Of a stretch of DNA of 64,000 nucleotides, positions 58,001 through 64,000 are shown piece after piece (the first letter of the stretch is position 1; each line of letters begins with the position of its first letter). Both the position numbers and the translations under genes were made by a program. The notes below the pieces were generated by a model that ran no database searches, was not told where the DNA came from, and saw only the letters and a list, made by a program, of their open reading frames with translations. Source of the stretch: Micromonospora inyonensis (GTDB taxonomy: Bacteria; Actinomycetota; Actinomycetes; Mycobacteriales; Micromonosporaceae). The stretch spans positions 1,302,001 through 1,366,000 of the forward strand of contig NZ_FMHU01000001.1 in the NCBI RefSeq assembly GCF_900091415.1, written 5' to 3'.

Positions 58001-58508
58001 CTCGCTGGACGACATCAGCATCGGTACGAACTTCGAGCGGTTCCAGGCCAAGGCCCGCATGTACCTGCGCGCCCACGAGGACCACCTGGCGTTGCAGAAG
58101 CTCCGCCGGAACAGGCCGCTCTCCCCCACCGACCTGGACGAGCTGGAACGGATGCTGGTGGCCAGCGGTGGCCGCGCCGAGGACATCGAACAGGCCCGCG
58201 ACTCGGCCAACGGGCTGGGGCTCTTCATCCGCTCGCTGGTCGGGCTCGACCGGGAGGCGGCCAACGAGGCGTTCAGCGAGTTCCTGACCGGCCGCACCCT
58301 CACCGGGAACCAGCTCCACTTCATCGAGCTGATCATCGCCCACCTGACCCAGAACGGCGTCATGGAGCCCCACCGGATCTACGAGTCCCCGTTCAGCGAC
58401 ATCGCGCCCGACCCAGAGTCGATCTTCCCGTCCGCCGACGTGGACCGCCTGATCGCGATCCTCGACTCCGTACGGGACACCGCCGCCCCCGCCCGGGAGG
58501 TGGCGTAG
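55095..58508 (+). CDS. hsdR: Type I restriction endonuclease subunit
   Basis: 1137 residues. An N-terminal DUF4145-like domain (FAFLRAEWPDLLDEALRAER, ending near 120) is followed by a coiled-coil stretch (about 150-205, QAELKALADKLAAQDAALAA). The HSDR_N nuclease comes next, with D in FVDYVLWG and ExK in LAVIEAKRAR (about 253-267). The SF2 motor has Walker A VVMATGAGKTRT (about 381), DEAH in LVIIDEAHRS (about 478) and LTATPRN, then the helicase C domain with QMIGRGTRLCPD. The EcoEI-type C-terminal domain completes it. It translocates DNA and cuts foreign, unmethylated DNA. All catalytic motifs are present. The GTG at 55095 starts MSNFAFLR. Confidence 0.95.
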   Translation: MSNFAFLRAEWPDLLDEALRAERLAVADPRGSCFYARRTLELALGWLFDADATLRRPYRNDLSAKIHEPTLRNLVGNTIQAKMDIIRKQGNRAVHERTPVTKDHSLPVLRELFHVTYWIARHYTRDQAQVPPNALAFDPNLIAQQDSSQVRQRSQAELKALADKLAAQDAALAAERERSATLDAELAKLRAEVAAAKAANETRPDEHDYDEAQTRDLFIDLLLAEAGWRLDGPEDREFPVTGMPNATGTGFVDYVLWGDDGKPLAVIEAKRARRDATVGQQQAKLYADCLEQRYGQRPVIFYTNGYDTWLWDDTTYPPRPVQGFYTKDELQLLIQRRTTRKPLAGVEIKSEIVGRHYQQRAIRKIGEAFERDRQRQALVVMATGAGKTRTVIALVDLLMRANWVKRVLFLADRNALVNQAVNAFKAHLPSAATVNLVTEKDAEGRVYVSTYPTMMGLINQTVSGGRRFGPGYFDLVIIDEAHRSVYQKYRAIFSWFDSLLVGLTATPRNEIDRNTYSLFHLEDGVPTDHYDLDEAVKEGYLVPPRAFSVETDFQWRGIRYDDLSEEEKEEWDSLDWGDDGPPDTVDADALNKWMFNKETVDNVLKTLMTHGHRVAGGDRIGKTIIFARNQFHADFIQERFDHAYPNHAGHRARVITYRTEYAQSLIDDFSQSEKDPHIAISVDMLDTGIDVPEVVNLVFCKPVRSKSKFLQMIGRGTRLCPDLYGPGQHKKDFLVFDFCRNFEFFNQNPEQAERRLGQSLTERLFKAQLDLICRLDQRLPADAGPETEADGTQSEAGLRWDLARDLHGRVETIHLDNFAVRPRRKLVEHYLDFTRWHRLTPEAVAEIGGNLAGLPTAKLDEDEAAKRFDLLVLRLQLGQFEVVADYDKLRQQVQLIASTLLEQTSIPAVREQQRLLDEVAGDEWWRDVTLPMLELMRRRLRGLVRLIERAKRAIVYTDFSDELGEISVVSLDDISIGTNFERFQAKARMYLRAHEDHLALQKLRRNRPLSPTDLDELERMLVASGGRAEDIEQARDSANGLGLFIRSLVGLDREAANEAFSEFLTGRTLTGNQLHFIELIIAHLTQNGVMEPHRIYESPFSDIAPDPESIFPSADVDRLIAILDSVRDTAAPAREVA

Positions 58509-58556
58509 CGCGACAGCCTCCGGATCGGCCGGTAGGGCGTCCGTTCGGCGCGAAGT

Positions 58557-58602
58557 GCGGCATCCTGGCGCATCCGAGTAGCAGGAGGGCCCAGGATGCC
58601 GC
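58557..58602. terminator. Hairpin between hsdR and the NYN gene
   Basis: GCGGCATCCTGG and CCAGGATGCCGC form a perfect 12-bp stem with a 22-base loop in the 159-base gap between the two convergent genes. Confidence 0.6.
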
Positions 58603-58667
58603 CTCGTGAGTTCACTCTGCCGTGCCTGTCCTCTGGCGCCCTGCAACGTTGGATCGTGGCCGCTTTT

Positions 58668-59321
58668 TCAAGACCACTTGGCGGGGCGGGTGTAGGACCG
58701 TCCAGTTGTCGAGTGGGCCACGATAGCGGGCAGTTGGGCGCGCCGTAGTGCAGTCTCCGCGATGGGGAAGGCCACAAGGCCGCCAATGGCTGCCTGGTAA
58801 CGCGAGGCCCTGGTGTTACCAGGCGGCATGGCCAGGTAGATCCGTTGCTGGGGACTGACGTGCCGGACGGCGACCAGCGCCGGGATGAGGTCCGTGTCCG
58901 CGCTGATGAGGAGAGTGGTGTCGGCGACACCGAGAGCAGCGTCGGCGACCATCATTGCGCCCAGGGCGACATCAGTTCCCTTCTCCTCGAAGCTCGTGAA
59001 GGTCCGACCGCAGCGACAGGTGTAGGGCTGGCCGCAACGGCGGCAGTCACGGATTGTGCGGTCCTTGAACCGGCCCAGATGAACGTCGAGGAGCACGCCG
59101 TTACGCGTCTTGAGCGCCTCGATGTAGTCGAGTTGGTTCTGAGCCGCCGCCGGTTCGCCCTTCACGATCGCGGAGAAGTAGCGAACGCGCTTGACGTCGT
59201 CCTTCGGACGGAGCTGGCGCACCAACTCGATGACGTCGAGCCACATGTGCTTGCGCCCGTACTTGTTCTTCATCCCGTAGTACAGGTTGAAGCCGTCGAT
59301 GTAGGCGGCGAGTGTGGTCAC
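58668..59321 (-). CDS. NYN-domain (PIN-like) protein with inserted zinc cluster
   Basis: 217 residues. The NYN/LabA-like fold begins TTLAAYIDGFNLYYGMKNKY, with the first Asp of the metal site, followed by KRVRYFSAIVKGEPAAAQNQ. An insertion RDCRRCGQPYTCRCGR contains four Cys (C-x2-C-x4-C-x-C) likely to bind zinc. The remaining acidic residues are in EEKGTDVALGAMMVADAALG and LISADTDLIPALVAVRH. NYN proteins are Mg2+-dependent RNases, so it may degrade RNA. GTG 59321 follows GAGGTG. It lies next to a type I restriction system, which suggests, but does not prove, a defence role. Confidence 0.83.
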   Translation of the reverse strand: MTTLAAYIDGFNLYYGMKNKYGRKHMWLDVIELVRQLRPKDDVKRVRYFSAIVKGEPAAAQNQLDYIEALKTRNGVLLDVHLGRFKDRTIRDCRRCGQPYTCRCGRTFTSFEEKGTDVALGAMMVADAALGVADTTLLISADTDLIPALVAVRHVSPQQRIYLAMPPGNTRASRYQAAIGGLVAFPIAETALRRAQLPAIVAHSTTGRSYTRPAKWS

Positions 59322-59344
59322 GTTCACCTCGTTGGTCTTCTTCT

Positions 59345-59415
59345 GCGTCGTGTATGGTGGTGCCATACGACGCCGAGAGATACGGCAGGAACGGCCCCTC
59401 CGGGGGCCGTTTTTT
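59345..59415 (+). ncRNA. Putative small RNA or leader with intrinsic terminator
   Basis: On the plus strand two hairpins follow each other. The first has arms GCGTCGT...ATGG and CCATACGACGC (59345-59373). The second, ACGGCCCC TCCG GGGGCCGT type stem at 59391-59410, is followed by six T, a textbook intrinsic terminator rare in this genome. No plus-strand gene ends nearby; hsdR stops 880 bases upstream. It could end a short RNA made opposite the 5' region of the NYN gene. On the minus strand the first hairpin lies in the NYN leader. Confidence 0.45.
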
Positions 59416-59568
59416 CTTGACCGGATCCCTGCTGGTGCTTGGGCTGCTACTGTAGCGAGCCATCGTGGCACAGTCAGGCCTGGGCGAACCTAACTATTGA
59501 GGGCGTTTCGCACATCTGTTAGTCGAGTGTGCAGAGGTACGGGTTGCTGGTGCTCGGTCCGCTGGGCG

Positions 59569-60750
59569 TCAACGAGGTGCCCCTCCTGGCAGTCCTGCAT
59601 ACACGTCGATCAGGCGCCTGGTGACCACGTCCGGGTGGAAGGTGCGCTCGTAGCGCAACCGGGCCGGAGCCGACAGCGCGGCGGCACCGGCTGCCGCGAC
59701 CGGCAGGGCGGCGGCCATCGCGGCCGGGTCGGCGGGCACCACCCAACCGACCGCGCCGGCCGGATCGTCCGCGCCGACCAGGTACGGGATGCCACCCAGG
59801 TCGGTGCCGAGCACCGGCCGGCCGCTCGCCATCGCCTCGATCACCACGGTCGGCAGCACGTCGTGCCAGAGCGAGGCGGCGATCACCACGGCGCTCTGCG
59901 CCATCACCGCCCGCACGCCGTCCCGGTCCAGTGAGCCGAGGTACGTCACGTCGGCGCGTTCGGCGGCAGCGGCCTCGGCGAGGTGGCGCAGCTCGCCGTC
60001 CCCGGCGATGCGCAGCGGGCCGAGTGCGCCGTCCGGGTGCCGCCGCCAGGCGTCGAGCAGCAGGCCGAGGCCCTTCTCCGGGGAGAGCCGGCCCAGGTAG
60101 AAGAAGCCCTCGCCGAGCGGGGCGGGCCGCCCCGGGTCGGGGATGCCGTTCGGCTTGACCACGATCCGGTCGGCGGGGATCCCGTACTCGCGCAGGTGTT
60201 CGGCGATCTGCGAGGTGAGCGCGATGAACCGGTCCACCGAACGCCAGGTGGGGCGGTGCACGGCCAGGGTGGTCGCCATCAGGGCGCTCTGCACGGTCGA
60301 GCCCCGGTAGCAGCGGTTCCGGATCGCCGGCACCCCGAGCGTGCGCCCCTTGCACTCCTGGCAGATCGCGCCGTCGCGGAAGTAGACCCCGGAGGAGCAG
60401 ACCTGCCGGTAGTTGTGCACCGTCTGCACCACCGGCACCCCGTGCCGGTGCGCGGTCCGCACCACCCAGGGCGACAGCAGCGGGTACGGGTTGTGCAGGT
60501 GCAGCACGTCCGGCTTGTGTTCGGTGAGCAGCCGGCTCAGGTCCTGCTGGGCGCGGGGGGCGTAGATCGGCGAGATCGGCAGCAGCGCCTTGGCCGTCTT
60601 CGGCATGGTGGGGATCTCGTCGGAGCTGCGGATGAACGGCAGCACCTCGACCCCGGCCGCCCTGAGCTGGGCGATCTCCGCGTCGACGATGGTGTTCTCG
60701 CCGGACGGCTGGGCCTGGCGGTACCGATTGTGCGCCACGACGATTTTCAC
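59569..60750 (-). CDS. Family 4 glycosyltransferase
   Basis: 393 residues with the GT-B fold of family 4. The N-terminal acceptor domain is KIVVAHNRYRQAQPSGENTI with DVLHLHNPYPLLSPWVV. A Cys cluster (GAICQECKGRTLGVPAIRNR) is typical of exopolysaccharide transferases. The C-terminal donor domain includes GRLSPEKGLGLLLDAW, then WHDVLPTVVIEAMASGRPVL with the nucleotide-sugar Glu, and GGIPYLV. It probably adds a sugar in capsule or O-chain assembly, in keeping with the polyprenyl glycosylphosphotransferase at 61885. GTG 60750 is preferred. It is divergent from the DNA glycosylase gene, with only 24 bases between the starts. Confidence 0.88.
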   Translation of the reverse strand: MKIVVAHNRYRQAQPSGENTIVDAEIAQLRAAGVEVLPFIRSSDEIPTMPKTAKALLPISPIYAPRAQQDLSRLLTEHKPDVLHLHNPYPLLSPWVVRTAHRHGVPVVQTVHNYRQVCSSGVYFRDGAICQECKGRTLGVPAIRNRCYRGSTVQSALMATTLAVHRPTWRSVDRFIALTSQIAEHLREYGIPADRIVVKPNGIPDPGRPAPLGEGFFYLGRLSPEKGLGLLLDAWRRHPDGALGPLRIAGDGELRHLAEAAAAERADVTYLGSLDRDGVRAVMAQSAVVIAASLWHDVLPTVVIEAMASGRPVLGTDLGGIPYLVGADDPAGAVGWVVPADPAAMAAALPVAAAGAAALSAPARLRYERTFHPDVVTRRLIDVYAGLPGGAPR

Positions 60751-60774
60751 GGGTGCCAAGGCTACCGTTGAAGG

Positions 60775-61635
60775 GTGCCGGAGCTACCCGAGGTGGAAGC
60801 GCTCGCCGATCACCTGCGCCGACGTGCGGTCGGGCACCAGGTGGGGCGGGTGGAGGTCGCGGCGATCAACGCGCTGAAGACGTACGACCCCGCACCGGAC
60901 GCGGTGGCCGGGCGGACGGTGACCGACGCCGGCCGGCACGGCAAGTTCCTCGACGTCCGGTTCGACGGGGACCTGCACCTGGTGGTGCACCTGGCCCGTG
61001 CCGGCTGGCTGCACTACCGGGAGTCGTTCCCGTCCACGGTGCCGCTGCGCCCCGGCAAGGGCCCGATCGCGCTGCGGGTACGCCTCGACGACGGCTCCGG
61101 CTTCGACCTGAGCGAGGCCGGCACCCAGAAGAGTCTCGCGGCGTACCTGGTGACCGACCCGGCGCAGGTGCCCGGGGTGGCCCGGCTCGGCCCGGACGCC
61201 CTCGACGCCGACCTGGCCACCTTCACCGAGCGGCTGCGCAGCCGCCGGGGCCAGGTGAAGGGAGTGCTGACCGACCAGCAGGTGCTGGCCGGGGTCGGCA
61301 ACGCGTACTCCGACGAGATCCTGCACGCGGCGCGGCTCTCGCCGTTCGCGCTGACCGACCGGCTGACCGAGGCGCAGCTCGCCACCCTGCACGAGGCGAC
61401 CCGGCGGGTCCTCGGCGACGCGGTGGCCCGCTCGGTCGGGCAGCGGACGGCGGAGCTGAAGGCCGAGAAGCGGTCCGGGTTGAGCGTGCACGCCCGGACC
61501 GGGCTGCCCTGTCCGGTCTGCGGGGACACCGTCCGGGAGGTCTCCTTCGCCGACTCCAGCCTGCAGTACTGCCCCCGGTGCCAGACCGGCGGCAAGCCGC
61601 TCGCTGACCGACGGTTGTCCCGTCTCGTACGGTGA
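60775..61635 (+). CDS. Fpg/Nei-family DNA glycosylase/AP lyase
   Basis: 286 residues. The N-terminus MPELPEVEALADHL is the signature catalytic Pro2/Glu3 helix. KFLDVRFDGDLHLVVHLARA contains the conserved Lys and the H2TH motif LAGVGNAYSDEILHAA follows at about residue 175. The zinc finger CPVCGDTVREVSFADSSLQY ends with CPRCQ. It removes oxidised bases and cleaves the AP site. Whether it is MutM- or Nei-like cannot be decided from motifs alone. The sequence around the start is GTG CCG GAG CTA, so the initiator is GTG. It begins 24 bases from the divergent GT4 gene. Confidence 0.93.
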   Translation: MPELPEVEALADHLRRRAVGHQVGRVEVAAINALKTYDPAPDAVAGRTVTDAGRHGKFLDVRFDGDLHLVVHLARAGWLHYRESFPSTVPLRPGKGPIALRVRLDDGSGFDLSEAGTQKSLAAYLVTDPAQVPGVARLGPDALDADLATFTERLRSRRGQVKGVLTDQQVLAGVGNAYSDEILHAARLSPFALTDRLTEAQLATLHEATRRVLGDAVARSVGQRTAELKAEKRSGLSVHARTGLPCPVCGDTVREVSFADSSLQYCPRCQTGGKPLADRRLSRLVR

Positions 61636-61884
61636 GTGACGTCGAACTCGGACACCGGCGCCAAGATCGCCCATCCGGTTCCCCACCGTCGGCTGCGTGG
61701 CTCTACCCCCACCCCGATCCATCGGTATAGTGGCTCGGTCCCCGGCTCCCGCTGATCGGAGCCGGCCGGATCCCGGTCCCGGCACCGACGTCATCTCCTC
61801 AGGGTCGACGACGGTGGCGGGGCTCGCGTGGGAGACTGGTAACGGTGGGCGACCGGGCCCCTCACTGTGTGGGCGGCGCGTGTC

Positions 61885-63468
61885 ATGCGGGAGGACACAG
61901 TTGAGGTGACGGCAAGCCTCCAGCGCCCGGTGACCAACGAAGGCCGGAGCAGAATCGTGCGGCACGTCGACAGCTTCGAGATCCAGCCGCCGACACCGCC
62001 ATCGCACAACGGCGTACCCCGGTCGGCGTGGGCGCGGGCCAGTCGCCGGGTCTCCCGGTGGCACCGTCCCTACACCTTCCTGCTGCTGCTGCTCGACTTC
62101 GGCGCGGCGGCGCTGGCCAGTTGGATCGCCATCCAGCTCTTCGACCAGGCGGCCTCCGGATTCACCCGCTCCGAGGAGGACCCCACCTGGTTCTACACCG
62201 TCTCGTACGTCCTGCTCCCGCTCGGTTGGGTGGTCACCCTCTGGAGCAACCGGGCGTACGACCGGCGCTACCTGGGTCTCGGCCCCGACGAGTTCAAGCG
62301 GGTGATCCGGGCGGCGGTCACCGTGGCGGCCAGCGTGTCGTTCCTGGCCTTCGCCACCAAGACCGACCTCTCCCGGTACACCGTGGGTACCGCGCTGCTC
62401 GGCGCCGCCTGCCTGATCCTGTTCGGTCGGATGGTGGGTCGGTTCACGCTGCACGGGGTGCGGCGGCGGACCGGGCACGCCGGGCACCGGATGGTGCTGG
62501 TGGGCACGCTGCCGGAGTGCCTGGAGGTGTACGCGGCGGTCACCCGCAACCCGGCCGCCGGCCTGGTGCCGGTCGCCATCCACATCACCGACGGGTACGC
62601 CGCCGCGCGGGGGATCGAGACCCCGGTGCCGGTGTACGCCGGCCGGGACGTGCTCGCCCTGGTGCGGGAGGTCGGCGGGGACACCATCGCGGTCTGCGGT
62701 TCGGCCAGCGCCGAGCCGGGCGAGTTGCGCCGGCTGGCCTGGCAGCTGGAGGGCTCCGGGGTCGACCTGGTGGTCGCGCCGCAGCTCACCGACATCGCCG
62801 GCCCCCGGGTGCACATCCGGCCGATCGAGGGCCTGCCGCTGCTGCACGTCGAGGAGCCCACCCTCTCCGGCCCGGCGCTGCTGACGAAGAGCCTGCTGGA
62901 CCGGGTGGCCGCCGGGCTGGGGCTGCTGGTGCTGGTCCCGGCGTTCCTGGCCATCGCGGTGGCGATCCGGGTCTCCGATCCCGGGCCGGTCTTCTTCCGG
63001 CAGCCCCGGGTGGGGCACGAGGGGCGGACCTTCCGGGTCTGGAAGTTCCGCACCATGTACGTCGACGCCGAGGACCGGCTCGCCGCCCTGGTGGACCGGA
63101 ACGAGACCGACGGCATGCTATTCAAGATCAAGGAGGATCCCCGGGTCTTCCCGGTCGGCCGCTTCCTGCGCGCCTCCTCGATGGACGAGCTGCCCCAGCT
63201 GATCAACGTGCTCCGGGGCGAGATGTCGCTGGTCGGGCCCCGTCCGCTCCCCGCCGACGACGGCGACTTCCTGGGCGACGTCCGCCGCCGACTGCTGGTC
63301 CGGCCCGGAATGACCGGTCTGTGGCAGGTCTCCGGGCGCTCCGACCTCTCCTGGGACGAGGCGGTCCGGCTCGACCTGTACTACGTCGACAACTGGTCGC
63401 TCGCGTACGACCTGAGCATTCTCTGGCGGACTGTCGGGGTCGTGCTCGCCCGCAAGGGCGCGTACTGA
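61885..63468 (+). CDS. Polyprenyl glycosylphosphotransferase (sugar transferase)
   Basis: 527 residues. After a polar N-terminus there are four or five membrane helices (PYTFLLLLLDFGAAALASWI to LLGAACLILFGRMVG) and a CoA-binding-like middle domain. A further helix (GLGLLVLVPAFLAIAVAIRV) precedes the bacterial sugar-transferase domain: GPVFFRQPRVGHEGRTFRVW, KFRTMYVDAEDR, LPQLINVLRGEMSLVGPRPL and LLVRPGMTGLWQVSGRSDLS. It transfers a sugar phosphate to undecaprenyl phosphate, the first step of exopolysaccharide repeat assembly. ATG 61885 and GTG 61906 are both possible starts, with GGGAGG upstream of the latter. The 231-base gap before it probably holds a promoter. Confidence 0.92.
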   Translation: MREDTVEVTASLQRPVTNEGRSRIVRHVDSFEIQPPTPPSHNGVPRSAWARASRRVSRWHRPYTFLLLLLDFGAAALASWIAIQLFDQAASGFTRSEEDPTWFYTVSYVLLPLGWVVTLWSNRAYDRRYLGLGPDEFKRVIRAAVTVAASVSFLAFATKTDLSRYTVGTALLGAACLILFGRMVGRFTLHGVRRRTGHAGHRMVLVGTLPECLEVYAAVTRNPAAGLVPVAIHITDGYAAARGIETPVPVYAGRDVLALVREVGGDTIAVCGSASAEPGELRRLAWQLEGSGVDLVVAPQLTDIAGPRVHIRPIEGLPLLHVEEPTLSGPALLTKSLLDRVAAGLGLLVLVPAFLAIAVAIRVSDPGPVFFRQPRVGHEGRTFRVWKFRTMYVDAEDRLAALVDRNETDGMLFKIKEDPRVFPVGRFLRASSMDELPQLINVLRGEMSLVGPRPLPADDGDFLGDVRRRLLVRPGMTGLWQVSGRSDLSWDEAVRLDLYYVDNWSLAYDLSILWRTVGVVLARKGAY

Positions 63469-63526
63469 CCGCTGCCGGCCGTACGGGGGCTTGGCGGACG
63501 GTGGCCCGACCGGACAGGATCGTCGG

Positions 63527-64000
63527 GTGAGCGGCAACGTCTCCGCAGGGCTCGCGGTCGTCGCACTGGTGACCGCGCTGGTGGCCGCCCTGTTCGGGGT
63601 GGGTCGGCTGCGCGCCCGGCGGGGCATCGCGACCGCCACCCAGCGGGCCACCTACGAGGTGCTGCACACCGCCGGGTTGGCCGCCGCACCGCTGCGTACC
63701 GGGCTGGACGAGACCGGCGCGGGCAAGGCCGTCCGTCACCTGCGGGCCCTGGTGGGCGCGGCCGGGCTGGCGCTGACCGACCGGGACGACCTGCTCGCCC
63801 TCGACGGGCGCGGCGCACACCACGCGGACCAGCTGCGCGCGGCGGCCCGGAAGGCGGTGGCCGCCGGCCGCTCGACCGTGCTGGGCGAGGCGGAGCTGCG
63901 CTGCGACCGGGTCGACTGCCCGGTACGCGGCGCGGTCGTCGCTCCGCTGCGCGGCCCGGACGGGCGGGTGGTCGGGGCGCTGGTGGCCGTCGCCGACGAG
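63527..64000 (+). CDS. Sensor histidine kinase, N-terminal part (runs off window)
   Basis: The first 158 residues are visible. One N-terminal membrane helix (SAGLAVVALVTALVAALFGV) is followed by RARRGIATATQRATYEVLHT and a GAF-like domain (HLRALVGAAGLALTDRDDLL, then CPVRGAVVAPLRGPDGRVVG). This matches, from memory, the start of LytS-type sensor kinases of Actinobacteria, whose kinase domain would lie beyond the window. GTG 63527 follows GGATCGTCG without a strong ribosome site. It may act with a LytR-type regulator further downstream. Confidence 0.7.
   Translation, partial: MSGNVSAGLAVVALVTALVAALFGVGRLRARRGIATATQRATYEVLHTAGLAAAPLRTGLDETGAGKAVRHLRALVGAAGLALTDRDDLLALDGRGAHHADQLRAAARKAVAAGRSTVLGEAELRCDRVDCPVRGAVVAPLRGPDGRVVGALVAVADE

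Noticed and set aside
56088..58646. 852-codon open frame antisense to hsdR
   Set aside because: Compositional shadow of hsdR. It lacks motifs, and its start and stop do not relate to any ribosome site.
60784..63018. 744-codon minus-strand frame across the glycosylase and sugar transferase genes
   Set aside because: Shadow frame. Both plus-strand proteins have full family motifs.

Overview
This 64-kb window is very GC-rich chromosomal DNA with actinobacterial codon use, frequent GTG starts and many 4-base start/stop overlaps. The gene content points to the family Micromonosporaceae (Micromonospora or a close relative). The evidence is an OmpR-type two-component pair, an actinobacterial SoxR, an IdeR/DmdR-type iron box, DUF397 and AICE-like small genes, and tRNA-flanked integrases. 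The genus is an inference and was not tested by any search.

Layout. (1) 1-11.2 kb is a mobile region ending at tRNA-Arg(ACG). It holds two unrecognised genes, a gene truncated by a Mu/TnsB-like element (transposase plus AAA ATPase plus a DUF6431-like gene with an internal TGA), a complete IS5-type element, ISL3 and IS21 remnants, an IS4 element with a frameshifted transposase, a cut-down integrase and one intact tyrosine integrase facing the 3' end of the tRNA. (2) 11.2-24 kb is mostly housekeeping: tRNA-Arg and tRNA-Ser(GCT), an EcsC-like protein, a CPBP protease, a flavohemoprotein broken by one missing G, an HTH-peptide deformylase fusion, an FhuF-like iron reductase behind an iron box, a large membrane protein, a methyltransferase, a PEBP protein, a large catalase, an MFS fragment and tRNA-Ser(TGA). 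(3) 24-47.7 kb holds a small kinase, a quinone oxidoreductase, soxR facing a split transketolase, a GT2 and a methyltransferase. It also has a three-gene translationally coupled operon (cysteine-synthase-like PLP enzyme, ATP-grasp ligase, MFS exporter), a sensor kinase/regulator pair, thiolase, rhomboid, cyclophilin, CorA and an aminotransferase. It ends with a Nudix/HTH pair and a second coupled trio (nucleotidyltransferase, glycerol-1-phosphate-dehydrogenase-like enzyme, CDP-alcohol phosphatidyltransferase). (4) 47.7-59.5 kb is an accessory island with several toxin-antitoxin genes, intact and decayed, the second identical IS5-type copy, DUF397, GntR and AICE-like small genes, a complete type I restriction-modification system and a NYN-domain protein. 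(5) 59.5-64 kb is cell-envelope and repair: GT4, Fpg/Nei glycosylase, polyprenyl glycosylphosphotransferase and the start of a sensor kinase.

The most interesting functional units are the PLP enzyme/ATP-grasp/MFS operon (candidate amino-acid-derived small-molecule pathway with export), the cytidylyltransferase/G1P-dehydrogenase/CDP-alcohol transferase operon (candidate unusual phospholipid or glycerol-phosphate headgroup pathway), the HTH-deformylase fusion, and the restriction/NYN island with a possible small RNA beside it. No CRISPR array, rRNA or replication origin was seen.
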